DNA of 64,000 bases, taken from the NCBI GenBank assembly GCA_015061815.1, contig SUVW01000007.1:1-64000 (forward strand), written 5' to 3'. Below the pieces are notes generated by a model. The model worked only from the letters and a program-made list of their open reading frames with translations, made no database searches and was not told the origin of the DNA. The translations under genes were made by a program, and so were the position numbers. Shown piece by piece: positions 9,316-18,174 of this stretch. Numbering within the stretch: the stretch's first letter is position 1; each line of letters opens with the position of its first letter. Source of the DNA: Lentisphaerota bacterium. GTDB taxonomy: Bacteria > Verrucomicrobiota > Lentisphaeria > Victivallales > Victivallaceae.

Positions 9316-10809
9316 ATGGAAAAGAATTTTCTGTTTTTGAAAAATGGTTGCGCTGCGAGCTTCGATGCCATACCGCTGCTGCACGAAACCAAATTTTCCA
9401 CCGCCTGTTTGCAGGCGATACTGGAAGACAAGTGCCGGATATCTGCTTTTTTTGCGGTTCCCAAAAGCGGAACGGAACAAAATATTCTGGTAGCGGTACT
9501 GGCTGATCCGGAGCAGCATGGTTTGCGGATATTCCGGGGATTGATCGGCAAAGAGTATCAGTCGCTGACTGTTCACCATGCCGGATTCAACCGTTTTGAA
9601 CGGGATATTTATGAAAGTTGCCGGATCATCCCGCTTGGTCACCCCAACTTGAAACCGCTGCGTTTCCCCGGAGGAAATGTCGGGGAGATGGAATTTTTCG
9701 GGATGCATGGAAAAGAGGTGCATGAGGTTGCTGTCGGCCCGGTTCACGCCGGGGTGATCGAACCGGGACACTTCCGGTTTGAATGTATGGGCGAAACGGT
9801 TTATTCGCTTGAGATATCTCTGGGATATCAGCATCGGGGGGTGGAAAAACTTCTGGCTTCCGGGCCGGATAAGCGTTCCATACATCTGATCGAAACTGCC
9901 GCCGGAGACAGTTCCATTGCGGCGGCGTGGAACTACTGCCGGATAATTGAGTCGCTCGGCGCACTTCCGCCGGTGACTGAAGAGACAAATATTCTGCGGC
10001 AGATCGCTCTGGAATTGGAGCGTTGTGCCAATCATATCGGCGATTTGGGCGCGTTGGCCGGTGATGTGGCATTCTTGCCGACGGCCAGTTTCTGCGGCCG
10101 TATCCGGGGAGAATATCTCAATATGAGTGCCATGCTGTGCGGTAACCGGTTCGGGCGGAATTTCATAATTCCCGGCAGCTGCCGTTACGCGGTAAGTTGC
10201 GAAAAGGTCACCCGGATGCGGGAGTGGCTGGAACGGGTTTCCGGAGAGTTGTGGAACGCTTTGGAATTGATGTTCAACTCTCCGACTGTACTTGACCGTC
10301 TGGAGAATACCGGAACTGTTGACCGGCAGAGTGCAGTGGAACTGGGGCTGGTGGGTGTTGCCGCCCGGGCATGCGGATTGAAAATCGATATCCGGGAAGA
10401 TCTGCCGCCGGATGGAGCGGTAAAGGTGGTTCCGGTTTATGATAAAAGTTTTTCCGGGGACGTCCTGTCCCGGGCCCGGGTGCGGTATGAGGAATTGAAA
10501 AGGTCGCATGAGTTCCTTTTTTCCGCTTTTGACCGTTGCCGTCAGGGTATCGAACTTCCGCCCGGAGGGGAGGAAATTCCGGATTTGACTCCTGGTGCGA
10601 TCGCTGTTTCGGTGATCGAGGCATGGCGTGGAGAACTTTGCCATGTGGCCTTGACCGACAGTTGCGGTAAGTTTCAGTGTGTGAAAATAACCGATCCATC
10701 CATGCATAACTGGGAAGGATTGGCGATGGCGTTGCGCAATGAAGAGATAGCTCACTTTCCCATCTGCAACAAGAGCTTCAATCTCTCTTACTGCGGTCAT
10801 GATCTTTGA
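9316..10809 (+). CDS. HyfG/HycE-like large subunit lacking [NiFe] ligands (NuoC-NuoD fusion)
   Basis: 497 aa. An N-terminal NuoC-like domain (about 1-110) is fused to a NuoD/hydrogenase-large-subunit domain. The catalytic cysteine pairs of real hydrogenases are gone. Where RxCGxC is expected after 'GYQHRGVEKLL' the sequence reads 'LIETAAGDSSIAAAW', and the C-terminal DPCxxC is replaced by 'KSFNLSYCGHDL', which is complex I-like. It therefore cannot bind a [NiFe] centre in the usual way and matches the Ehr (energy-converting hydrogenase-related) class. ATG 9316 is preferred over GTG 9310 because of its spacing to AGGA. The substrate is unknown. Confidence 0.92.
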   Translation: MEKNFLFLKNGCAASFDAIPLLHETKFSTACLQAILEDKCRISAFFAVPKSGTEQNILVAVLADPEQHGLRIFRGLIGKEYQSLTVHHAGFNRFERDIYESCRIIPLGHPNLKPLRFPGGNVGEMEFFGMHGKEVHEVAVGPVHAGVIEPGHFRFECMGETVYSLEISLGYQHRGVEKLLASGPDKRSIHLIETAAGDSSIAAAWNYCRIIESLGALPPVTEETNILRQIALELERCANHIGDLGALAGDVAFLPTASFCGRIRGEYLNMSAMLCGNRFGRNFIIPGSCRYAVSCEKVTRMREWLERVSGELWNALELMFNSPTVLDRLENTGTVDRQSAVELGLVGVAARACGLKIDIREDLPPDGAVKVVPVYDKSFSGDVLSRARVRYEELKRSHEFLFSAFDRCRQGIELPPGGEEIPDLTPGAIAVSVIEAWRGELCHVALTDSCGKFQCVKITDPSMHNWEGLAMALRNEEIAHFPICNKSFNLSYCGHDL

Positions 10810-10821
10810 GGAGGGTAAATT

Positions 10822-11577
10822 ATGTGGAATTCACTTAAAGCCAGATTGTTTCAGGGATATCGTACCGGGAAATTCCCGTATGTACCGCCGCAGTTGCCGG
10901 AAAATTTTGCCGGCCGTCCGGAAGTTTTCCCGGAAAAATGCAGCTCCTGCGGCAAATGCCGGGATATTTGTCCGACCGGAGCTGTGCGTGAGGTTGGCCG
11001 CAATTTAAGTATCGACACCGGCAAATGTATTTTTTGCGGCAAGTGCGCCGGAAATTGTCCGGAAGCGGCAGTGACGATGAGCCGCGAATACCGTCTGGCG
11101 GCAATGGAGCGTGATGCGCTGATCGCCGATGGTACGGCTTATATGCCGCAGCGGCCGACGGACCGGAAATTTTTGAAATTCTGCGGTAATTCGCTCAAAA
11201 TCCGTCAGGTTTCCGCCGGAGGATGTGCGGCGTGTGAACTGGATTTCAATGTATTGAATACTCTGGCATGGGATATGGGGCGTTTCGGGATACAGGTGGT
11301 CGCTTCCCCCCGGCATGCCGATTGTATTCTGGTCACCGGACCGGTAAGCGACAATATGCTGCTGGCTCTGAAAAAGAGTTACGATGCCGCCCCCCGGCCG
11401 GTTTGGGTTATCGCCTGCGGTACTTGTGCAGTATCCGGCGGGATCTATGCCGGATCAGCGGTGGTTCATGATGGAGTTGAAAAGATATTGAAGCCGGATC
11501 TTTATGTTCCGGGGTGTCCGCCGCATCCGGCAACTTTGCTGGAGGGGATTCTGCGTTTGATGGATAAAAAGTTGTGA
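10822..11577 (+). CDS. Fusion of 2x[4Fe-4S] ferredoxin (HyfH-like) and NuoB/HyfI-like small subunit
   Basis: 251 aa. The N-terminal half has two ferredoxin cluster motifs, CSSCGKCRDICP and CIFCGKCAGNCP (about residues 36-83). The C-terminal half is a NuoB-type small subunit with the proximal-cluster cysteines in 'GGCAACELD', 'GTCAVSGG' and 'VPGCPPHP'. So the electron path into the complex looks intact although the large-subunit metal site is lost. Ferredoxin-like and NuoB-like subunits are usually separate genes (hyfH, hyfI). GAGGAGGG precedes the ATG. It is last in the complex operon; the symporter follows after 10 nt. Confidence 0.92.
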   Translation: MWNSLKARLFQGYRTGKFPYVPPQLPENFAGRPEVFPEKCSSCGKCRDICPTGAVREVGRNLSIDTGKCIFCGKCAGNCPEAAVTMSREYRLAAMERDALIADGTAYMPQRPTDRKFLKFCGNSLKIRQVSAGGCAACELDFNVLNTLAWDMGRFGIQVVASPRHADCILVTGPVSDNMLLALKKSYDAAPRPVWVIACGTCAVSGGIYAGSAVVHDGVEKILKPDLYVPGCPPHPATLLEGILRLMDKKL

Positions 11578-11587
11578 AAGGTATCTG

Positions 11588-12976
11588 ATGAAAAAGGAAG
11601 GTTTTTCCAGCCGTTTGGGATTTGTTCTGGCGGCGGCCGGGTCTGCTGTCGGGCTGGGCAATATTTGGCGTTTCCCGTATCTTACGGCTAAATATGGCGG
11701 CGGAATTTTTCTGTTGACCTATCTGGTTTTGATGTTGACTTTCGGTTATGCATTGCTGATATCGGAAAATAATATTGGCCGCATGACCGGAAAAAGTCCG
11801 ATCGGAGCATTCCGGGATCTTTGTGCCGGGAAGGGGTTCTGGGGGCGGATCATCTCTCCGGGAGGATGGATCAATGCGCTGGTGCCGCTGATAATACTGC
11901 CGTATTACTGTGTGATCGGCGGTTGGGTGACCAAATATATGTTTGCATTTGCAACGACACCGGTGGCGGATTTCGGGACACCGGAGAGTTCGGCGGATTA
12001 TTTTACCGGTTTTATCTCATCCACCGGTGAACCGCTGATCTTTTTTCTGGTATTTGTGCTGATCACTGCGGCGGTGGTCTGCTTCGGTGTGGAAAAGGGC
12101 ATAGAACGCTTCAACAAGGTTTTGATGCCGACGTTGATCCTGCTGATCATCGGCATTTGTATTTATTGCATGTTTCTGCCGGGGGCCGGAGCCGGTTTGA
12201 AGTATTATCTGATGCCGGATCTGCAGAAATTCAGCTATATGACCGTTGTTGAAGCGATGGGGCAATTATTCTTTTCACTTTCCATTGCGATGGGGATCAT
12301 GATCACTTACGGTTCATATATGCGTCCGCAGGATGATCTGGTATCCAGTGTGAATCATGTGGAATTGTTTGATACAGCGGTGTCATTTCTGGCCGGATTG
12401 ATGATAATTCCGGCGGTAGTGGCTTTCGGCGGAGAAGAAGCTGCCGGCAATGCCGGACCGGGATTGATTTTTGTCATAATGCCGCAGGTTTTCGGCAGTT
12501 TCCCCGGAGGACAGATCGTTGGCTTGGTATTCTTTATACTGGTGTTGTTTGCCGCTGCAACCAGTGCGGTTTCCCTGTTGGAAACCAATGTGCATACGCT
12601 TATGCAGGAATTGAAACTTTCCCGCAGCAAAGCTCTTTTCTTTAACTTGATCGAAGTTGCTGTTATCGGGGCCGTGACTGTTTTGGGGTACAGCATTTGG
12701 AAACATATCCGTCCGCTGGTGTTTTTCAAAGGCGGTGAAAATATGGATATACTTGACAGTCTGGATTTTATCAGCAACAGTATTCTGATGCCTATCGGAG
12801 CTGTTTTCACCACATTGCTGGTGATAACGGTTATCGGGCTTAAAAAATTCTGCGACAGTATAAAAAGTTCAGACTGTCCCTGGCATCGGGAATTTGTTTA
12901 CCGCTTCTGCATGGTCGTGATAGTTATTCCGTTTCTGCTGATCGTGCTGCTAAATGCAACCGGATTGCTTCACTGA
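11588..12976 (+). CDS. SNF-family (NSS) sodium-dependent transporter
   Basis: 462 aa, 11-12 TM helices. Na+-coupled amino acid/neurotransmitter-type symporter of the cytoplasmic membrane. The hallmark TM1 region is 'GSAVGLGNIWRFPYLTAKYG' at about residues 19-38, where Na+ and substrate bind. TM6 unwound region and TM8 small-residue motifs follow. It starts 10 nt after the Ehr-type operon with its own AAAGG site, so it is probably co-transcribed and would use the ion gradient. It converges with and overlaps the HAD gene by 7 nt. The substrate is not predictable. Confidence 0.93.
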   Translation: MKKEGFSSRLGFVLAAAGSAVGLGNIWRFPYLTAKYGGGIFLLTYLVLMLTFGYALLISENNIGRMTGKSPIGAFRDLCAGKGFWGRIISPGGWINALVPLIILPYYCVIGGWVTKYMFAFATTPVADFGTPESSADYFTGFISSTGEPLIFFLVFVLITAAVVCFGVEKGIERFNKVLMPTLILLIIGICIYCMFLPGAGAGLKYYLMPDLQKFSYMTVVEAMGQLFFSLSIAMGIMITYGSYMRPQDDLVSSVNHVELFDTAVSFLAGLMIIPAVVAFGGEEAAGNAGPGLIFVIMPQVFGSFPGGQIVGLVFFILVLFAAATSAVSLLETNVHTLMQELKLSRSKALFFNLIEVAVIGAVTVLGYSIWKHIRPLVFFKGGENMDILDSLDFISNSILMPIGAVFTTLLVITVIGLKKFCDSIKSSDCPWHREFVYRFCMVVIVIPFLLIVLLNATGLLH

Positions 12977-13635
12977 TGCCTGTGCAGGAGTGAGAGGGGG
13001 AAATCTTCCCAACTCAAGCAGTACGAGTCGGCGATATTTTGCAGTTGAGCCGGATTCTTTTCGCTGGGATCATAAACCGCCGCGACGATGAATCCGGCAT
13101 TTTTTGCGGTTGAAGCTGCATAGAGAGCATCCTCAAAAACGATGACCTCTTCTGCCCGGGCGGAAAATTTTTCTGCCATTGAGAAAAAAACATCCGGTTT
13201 GCGTTTGGATGTCTGCAATTCGGCGCAACTTATTATCCCGGCAGTGAAATAATCCTGCAATCCCACTTTCTGCAATGCCTGAAGAACCAATTCCGTTTCA
13301 GTGGCAGTAATGATCCCGGCAGGGATATCGTTGACGGCAAGTTCATCTAATATCGTTTTGATCCCCGGCCGCAATTCAACTTCATCCCGGTAAAAAGATG
13401 CAACTTTGGCCATCGTTTCCTGCCATGCAGTATCCAGATCGATCCCGATGGCCGGGTAAAGTTTCAGGATATAGTCAAGAGCATTGCGGATGGAAAGCAC
13501 CTGCAGTTTATTTTCGAGACTCACCGGTTCAGTGATGCCGTATTTGTGAAGAAAATCACTGCATAAATTGCTCCATATTCCCATGCTGTCCAGCAGCGTA
13601 CCATCCAAATCAAAAATTGCACCTTTTATTTTCAT
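12970..13635 (-). CDS. HAD-superfamily hydrolase (phosphatase/beta-phosphoglucomutase-like)
   Basis: 221 aa. Motif I 'FDLDGTLLDS' (residues 7-16) carries the nucleophilic and acid/base Asp. Motif II is the Thr in 'GIITATETE', motif III the Lys in 'SKRKPDVF' and motif IV 'VFEDALYA'. An alpha-helical cap lies between motifs I and II, placing it with phosphoglycolate phosphatase/beta-PGM-like enzymes that dephosphorylate or isomerise small sugar phosphates. ATG 13635 is chosen because GGAGG sits just upstream; the longer frame is untranslated leader. The exact substrate is unknown. Confidence 0.88.
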   Translation of the reverse strand: MKIKGAIFDLDGTLLDSMGIWSNLCSDFLHKYGITEPVSLENKLQVLSIRNALDYILKLYPAIGIDLDTAWQETMAKVASFYRDEVELRPGIKTILDELAVNDIPAGIITATETELVLQALQKVGLQDYFTAGIISCAELQTSKRKPDVFFSMAEKFSARAEEVIVFEDALYAASTAKNAGFIVAAVYDPSEKNPAQLQNIADSYCLSWEDFPLSLLHRHQ

Positions 13636-13762
13636 AATACCTCCTCCGGAAGGCGAAGAACATGTTTTTACATAAAATAGCATCTCCGGCGGGAAAATGC
13701 CAAAGAATTTGATTTTTTCAGTGATAAAATCTGCAAAATTTCTCCGTTGCAGCAGCTTCAGG

Positions 13763-13802
13763 TAAAATAAAAACGGACACCCGGAAAAAACCGGATGTCC
13801 GT
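13763..13802 (-). terminator. Intrinsic terminator of pckG
   Basis: On the minus strand a 12-bp stem (ACGGACATCCGG / CCGGGTGTCCGT with one G-T pair) with a 6-T loop is followed by TTTTTATTTT. It lies 24 nt after the pckG stop. Confidence 0.88.
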
Positions 13803-13825
13803 TTGCGGTTTTGTTTGCAGAACTC

Positions 13826-15670
13826 TTATGCCAGACGGGCTTCGAGAGCTTCAAGCTGTTTGACCAGCTCCTGCGGGAGACGGTCGCCGAATTTGGCGTA
13901 ATGTTCTTTGATCATCGCCAATTCATTCTTCCAACCGGCGACATCGACTTTAAGCAGTTCTTCCAGATCGGCGGCGGAAACTTCACCTTCCAATCCTTTG
14001 ATGTCGATGGCATCGGTGGTCGGCAGGAAACCGATTTCGGTCTCTTTGGCATTTCCGGTACCGGCGCAGCGGGCAAATACCCAGGCCAGCACACGGCTGT
14101 TGTCACCAAAGCCCGGCCACATGAATTTGCCTTCGGCACTCTTGCGGAACCAGTTGACACAGAAGATTTTGGGCAAATTGCCTTTGGCTTCGCCTTTTTT
14201 GCCGATCTCCAGCCAGTGTTTGAAGTAATCGCCCATGTGATAACCGCAGAAGGGCAGCATGGCGAATGGGTCACGACGGACGGTACCGGCTTTCACATCC
14301 AGCGCGGCAGCGGTGACTTCAGAACCGACGGTGGAACCGATGAATACACCGTGTTCCCAATCTTTGGCCTGATAGACCAGCGGCAGGGTGGTCGGACGGC
14401 GGCCGCCGAAAAGGAATGCACTGATCGGAACACCGGCAGGGTCTTCCCACTCCGGAGCGATCGCCGGGCAGTTGGAAGCACAGGCGGTGAAACGGGCATT
14501 CGGGTGAGCAGCTTTGACCGGTTTGCCATCGGCATCGACCATATCCGGAGTCCAATCATTGCCTTTCCAGTCGATCAGGTGAGCCGGAGCAGGGGTGCCG
14601 ATGCCTTCCCACCAGACATCGCCGTCATCGGTGAGAGCAACGTTGGTAAAGATGGTATCCTTTGCGCAGGAGAGCATGGCGTTGGGGTTGGATTTCATGC
14701 TGGTTCCCGGAGCAACGCCGAAAAATCCGGCTTCCGGATTGATGGCGCGGAGCTGACCGGCTTCATCAAACTTCATCCATGAAATATCATCGCCGATGGT
14801 TTCGACTTTCCAGCCGGGCAGGGTCGGGATGAGCATCGCCAGGTTGGTTTTTCCGCAAGCTGACGGGAATGCGCCGGTGACATATTTGCTTTCACCCTGC
14901 GGGTTGGTCAGCTTCAGAATAAGCATGTGTTCAGCCAGCCAGCCTTCATCGCGGGCCTGGACCGAAGCAATGCGCAGGGCCAGACATTTTTTGCCCAGCA
15001 GAGCGTTGCCGCCGTAACCGGAACCGTATGACCAGATCTCGCGGGTTTCGGGGAAGTGGGCAATATATTTCTGATCCAACGGAGCGCAGGGCCAGATGCC
15101 GTTATCGGATTCACCGGCGGCCAGCGGTTTGCCGACGGAGTGGACGCAGGGGACAAATTCGCCGTTGCCCAGCACATCCAGCACTTTGGTGCCGACGCGG
15201 GTCATCACATGCATGTTGATCACAACGTAAGCGGAATCGGTGATCTCAATACCGATTTTAGCAATAGGAGAACCGACCGGACCCATGCTGAACGGGATGA
15301 TATACATGGTTCTGCCGTGCATACAACCTTTGTAAAGGCCGAGCATGGTGGTTTTGAGTTCTTTGGGATCGATCCAGTTGTTGGTCGGACCGGCATCTTC
15401 TTTTTTCTCTGAAGCAATGAAGGTGCGCGCTTCAACGCGGGCCACGTCAGAGGGATCGGAACGGAAAAGCAGGCTGTTGGGACGTTTGACCGGGTTGAGG
15501 CGGGTGGCCAGACCGGATTCAACCATCTCATTGCAGAGGCGGTCATATTCGGCTTTGGAACCATCGCACCAGTAAACGGCATCGGGTTCGCAGATTTCGA
15601 CCCAGCTGTTGACCCATGCGATCAACTTGGCATTGGCAGTCGGAGGTTGATTGAGCATCTTTGTCATCAT
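13826..15670 (-). CDS. pckG: Phosphoenolpyruvate carboxykinase (GTP)
   Basis: 614 aa, normal length for the GTP-dependent enzyme. It interconverts oxaloacetate + GTP and PEP + CO2 + GDP in the cytoplasm. The phosphate-binding loop '[13 protein letters not shown]' is at about 268-280, the kinase-2 metal loop 'GDDISWMKF' near 294-302, and the substrate region includes '[19 protein letters not shown]'. In anaerobic fermenters this enzyme often runs towards oxaloacetate for succinate formation, but direction cannot be read from sequence. AAGGAAGAG precedes the first of two adjacent ATGs. It has its own promoter and terminator. Confidence 0.97.
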   Translation of the reverse strand: MMTKMLNQPPTANAKLIAWVNSWVEICEPDAVYWCDGSKAEYDRLCNEMVESGLATRLNPVKRPNSLLFRSDPSDVARVEARTFIASEKKEDAGPTNNWIDPKELKTTMLGLYKGCMHGRTMYIIPFSMGPVGSPIAKIGIEITDSAYVVINMHVMTRVGTKVLDVLGNGEFVPCVHSVGKPLAAGESDNGIWPCAPLDQKYIAHFPETREIWSYGSGYGGNALLGKKCLALRIASVQARDEGWLAEHMLILKLTNPQGESKYVTGAFPSACGKTNLAMLIPTLPGWKVETIGDDISWMKFDEAGQLRAINPEAGFFGVAPGTSMKSNPNAMLSCAKDTIFTNVALTDDGDVWWEGIGTPAPAHLIDWKGNDWTPDMVDADGKPVKAAHPNARFTACASNCPAIAPEWEDPAGVPISAFLFGGRRPTTLPLVYQAKDWEHGVFIGSTVGSEVTAAALDVKAGTVRRDPFAMLPFCGYHMGDYFKHWLEIGKKGEAKGNLPKIFCVNWFRKSAEGKFMWPGFGDNSRVLAWVFARCAGTGNAKETEIGFLPTTDAIDIKGLEGEVSAADLEELLKVDVAGWKNELAMIKEHYAKFGDRLPQELVKQLEALEARLA

Positions 15671-15773
15671 CTCTTCCTTTCTTTTTATTTATGTTTTGAC
15701 AAAAAAGTATATTTTTTTGATTTCACAACCGGCAGATTTTGCCGCTTTGTGAAAAAAACCGAAATTAACAATT

Positions 15774-15802
15774 AATATAGCATGCAAACAGCTTTTTTTC
15801 AA
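15774..15802 (-). promoter_or_regulatory. pckG promoter
   Basis: Reading the minus strand: TTGAAA (15802-15797), 17 nt, TATATT (15779-15774). Predicted start near 15767 gives a ~95-nt AT-rich leader with room for regulation. Confidence 0.72.
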
Positions 15803-15878
15803 CGTTAAAAAAACACAAAAGATATGGATTTTTTCAAATTCAGCGGCCTTTCCGGGGAATGATATTCCGGAGAGATGA

Positions 15879-17273
15879 TCAATGCTTCCGGGCGTGCCGG
15901 ACAACTGCTCCGGAAAGCGTGATAAGAGCCAGCACGTTGGGCAGGACCATCAATTGATTGAACATATCCTGCAGTTCCCAGGCCAGATCATTTTTTATCA
16001 GAGTGCCGGCAAAGATGAAAAAGAGTGAAAGCAGGGTGTAGATGAAAATAAATTTTTTTCCGAAAAGATAATGAAAGTTTATCTTGCCGAAAAAGTTCCA
16101 ACTGATGATCGTCGAAAAGGCGAAGAAAAGCAAACAGACTGCAATAAAAATATTTCCAATGGCAACTGTTGATACCGAAGCTGCTGCATGCTGAACTAAA
16201 TTGGTTTTGGTCAAATCGTGTGCTGCCAGTGCCGCCAGATAACTTTCTCCTCCGGTTCCGGCCAGCGGGCCATCGCCGGTATATAGCGTGGAGATCACGA
16301 TAAGAGCTGTCATGGTCAATACTACTGCCGTGTCGATAAAAACTCCGATCATGGCAACGCATCCCTGCTTGTGCGGAGAAGAAACTTCGGCAACCGCATG
16401 GGCATGAGGCGTGGACCCCATGCCCGCTTCATTGGAAAACAGTCCGCGCTTGACCCCTTGACTTACTGCTGTTTTCAGCGCATAGCCGAGCGAACCGCCG
16501 AGCAGGGCATCCGGCGCAAAAGCGTAATAAAAGATGCAGTGAAAGGTTTCCGGCAGATATCGGTATCTGATCGCCAGAATGATCAATCCGCCGAGGATGT
16601 ATATCCCCGCCATGAGCGGAACCAGTTTTTCTGTGACCCTGGCGATGCGTTTTGTTCCGCCGGAAAAGATCATCCATGACAGCAGAACGATGATCATTCC
16701 GATGATCCATGCCGGTACTCCGAGAGCATCCCGGCAGCTTTCTCCGATGGAATTGGCTTGCACCATGCAGCCCATAAAACCTAACGCTGTGATCGTCGCC
16801 ACCGCGAAAAAGAGGGCAAGAAATTTCCCGAACCGGTTGGGGAATGCCCGGATTATGTAGTAGACCGGTCCGCCGTGAACAGTGCCATCCGGAGCAGTTT
16901 CACGCGTTTCCTGGGCAAGTACCGCTTCGGCATAGATGGTGGCCATGCCGAAAAAAGCGATCACCCACATCCAGAAAATCGCTCCCGGCCCGCCGGTAAT
17001 GATCGCTCCGGCGGCTCCGACGATATTACCGGTCCCCACTTGCGCCGCAACTGCAGTTGAAAGAGCTTGAAACGAACTCAAGCCTCCGCTGCTTTTCGCT
17101 CCGTGCAGAGAGAATTTGTGAAAAACCTCTTTCCAGCCTTCACCGAAACAGCGCACCTGGATAAAACGCGTGCGGATGGTGAAAAATATTCCGGTGCCGG
17201 CCAGAAGAAAAAATAATACGTAATCTGATAAACTGCGGTTCACCGCAGAAACCAGTTGCTCCAGTTGTTCCAT
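15879..17273 (-). CDS. Alanine/glycine:cation symporter (AGCS family)
   Basis: 464 aa, about 10-11 TM helices. Na+-coupled uptake of alanine or glycine. Family signatures are 'FQALSTAVAAQVGTGNIVG' at about 83-101, 'GGPGAIFWMW' and 'RGLFSNEAGMGSTPHAHA'. I placed the start at 17273 because a G-rich site (GGGGGGA) sits just upstream; an in-frame ATG at 17300 has none. It begins 66 nt after recR on the same strand and may be co-transcribed with it. Confidence 0.94.
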   Translation of the reverse strand: MEQLEQLVSAVNRSLSDYVLFFLLAGTGIFFTIRTRFIQVRCFGEGWKEVFHKFSLHGAKSSGGLSSFQALSTAVAAQVGTGNIVGAAGAIITGGPGAIFWMWVIAFFGMATIYAEAVLAQETRETAPDGTVHGGPVYYIIRAFPNRFGKFLALFFAVATITALGFMGCMVQANSIGESCRDALGVPAWIIGMIIVLLSWMIFSGGTKRIARVTEKLVPLMAGIYILGGLIILAIRYRYLPETFHCIFYYAFAPDALLGGSLGYALKTAVSQGVKRGLFSNEAGMGSTPHAHAVAEVSSPHKQGCVAMIGVFIDTAVVLTMTALIVISTLYTGDGPLAGTGGESYLAALAAHDLTKTNLVQHAAASVSTVAIGNIFIAVCLLFFAFSTIISWNFFGKINFHYLFGKKFIFIYTLLSLFFIFAGTLIKNDLAWELQDMFNQLMVLPNVLALITLSGAVVRHARKH

Positions 17274-17339
17274 TATCCCCCCATGAAAATCAGATTGCAA
17301 ATTTTTTGTCCGCGCTCCGGCCTGACCGTTCCATGCCGC

Positions 17340-17942
17340 TTAATCCACATCCAGCCGGTTGCTGAAAGCTGCGGCAATGGTCGCTCCATCGGCGTATGAG
17401 AGGTTGGCTCCGGCCGGCAGTCCGAGGGCCGGACGGGTCAGTTTCACCGGCAGATCGGCCAGCAATTCCGTCAGATATGCTGCGGTGGCGCGACCTTCCA
17501 CGTCAGAACTCAAAGCCAGGATGACCTCTGCCGTTTCCGGATTTGCCGCTTTCCGGCGCAGAAGTTCCAGATTCAATGAAGAGCCGTCCTCCCCGTCCAG
17601 CGGTGAGAGTCTGCCGCCGAGGATCAGATATTTGCCCCGGAAATAGTTCCCCTTTTCCACTGCAAAAAGCTGCGGCATATTTTCCACCACGCATATCGTG
17701 GAGTTGTCCCGTCGCGGATCGGCGCAGATGTCGCATAAGCTGTCTTTGCTGCATATAGCCCCGCATTCCGGACAGCAGCCGATTTTTTCCGGGAGCTGCA
17801 CGATGGCATTGCCCAGGGCGATTTTCTGCTCATCGGGCCAGTCCAGAATGGATAAAATTATTCTTTCAGCTCCTCTCCTGCCGATGCCGGGGAGCATTTT
17901 AAAAAATTCTGTCAACTCTTCAGCGGCTTCCGGAAACTTCAA
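17340..17942 (-). CDS. recR: Recombination protein RecR
   Basis: 200 aa with a TTG start at 17942, preceded by GGAGG with 6-nt spacing. This gives the exact usual family length, and the promoter lies just upstream, so the longer open frame is excluded. It contains a helix-hairpin-helix 'LPGIGRRGAERI' (about 14-25), a C4 zinc finger 'CCPECGAICSKDSLCDIC', and a TOPRIM domain with 'CVVEN' and 'DVEGRATAAYL'. It works with RecO/RecF to load RecA at gaps. Confidence 0.95.
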   Translation of the reverse strand: MKFPEAAEELTEFFKMLPGIGRRGAERIILSILDWPDEQKIALGNAIVQLPEKIGCCPECGAICSKDSLCDICADPRRDNSTICVVENMPQLFAVEKGNYFRGKYLILGGRLSPLDGEDGSSLNLELLRRKAANPETAEVILALSSDVEGRATAAYLTELLADLPVKLTRPALGLPAGANLSYADGATIAAAFSNRLDVD

Positions 17943-17974
17943 AACATACCTCCTCAATGATCGTACTTCCCGAT

Positions 17975-18003
17975 AATATATACTCCGGTTCTGCAGTGTG
18001 CAA
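17975..18003 (-). promoter_or_regulatory. recR promoter
   Basis: Minus strand TTGCAC (18003-17998), 17-nt spacer, TATATT (17980-17975). Predicted start near 17968 leaves a ~26-nt leader, which supports the TTG start of recR at 17942. Confidence 0.7.
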
Positions 18004-18098
18004 GTGCCGGGGATGACAGAAAACGCTTTTTTACGGCAAATATTCAGAATTTTGCCCGGAGCGCGGGGAAGAGTTTTGAGGATTTTTGCAAATATTTC

Positions 18099-18127
18099 TT
18101 GTAATTTTGTCAAGACAGTGTTATATT
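18099..18127 (+). promoter_or_regulatory. Promoter of the D,D-carboxypeptidase gene
   Basis: TTGTAA (18099-18104), 17-nt spacer, TATATT (18122-18127). It drives the rightward gene at 18175 and lies back-to-back with the recR promoter about 100 nt away. Confidence 0.68.
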
Positions 18128-18174
18128 CAACGTTTGTTGATCAATATATGGTACGATAAAGAGAGAATTCGATA

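Noticed and set aside
9298-10800. A 500-codon open frame on the minus strand opposite the HyfG-like gene
   Set aside because: It mirrors the real gene codon for codon, has no SD, and its product is low complexity (His/Arg/Pro-rich) with no family pattern.
4439-11577. A functional formate hydrogenlyase or H2-evolving hydrogenase
   Set aside because: Subunit set fits, but the four [NiFe]-binding cysteines are missing and there is no formate dehydrogenase or hyp gene in the window.
13811-14782. A 323-codon rightward frame opposite pckG
   Set aside because: The minus-strand frame encodes an unmistakable PEP carboxykinase; this one is a shadow caused by GC-skewed third positions.
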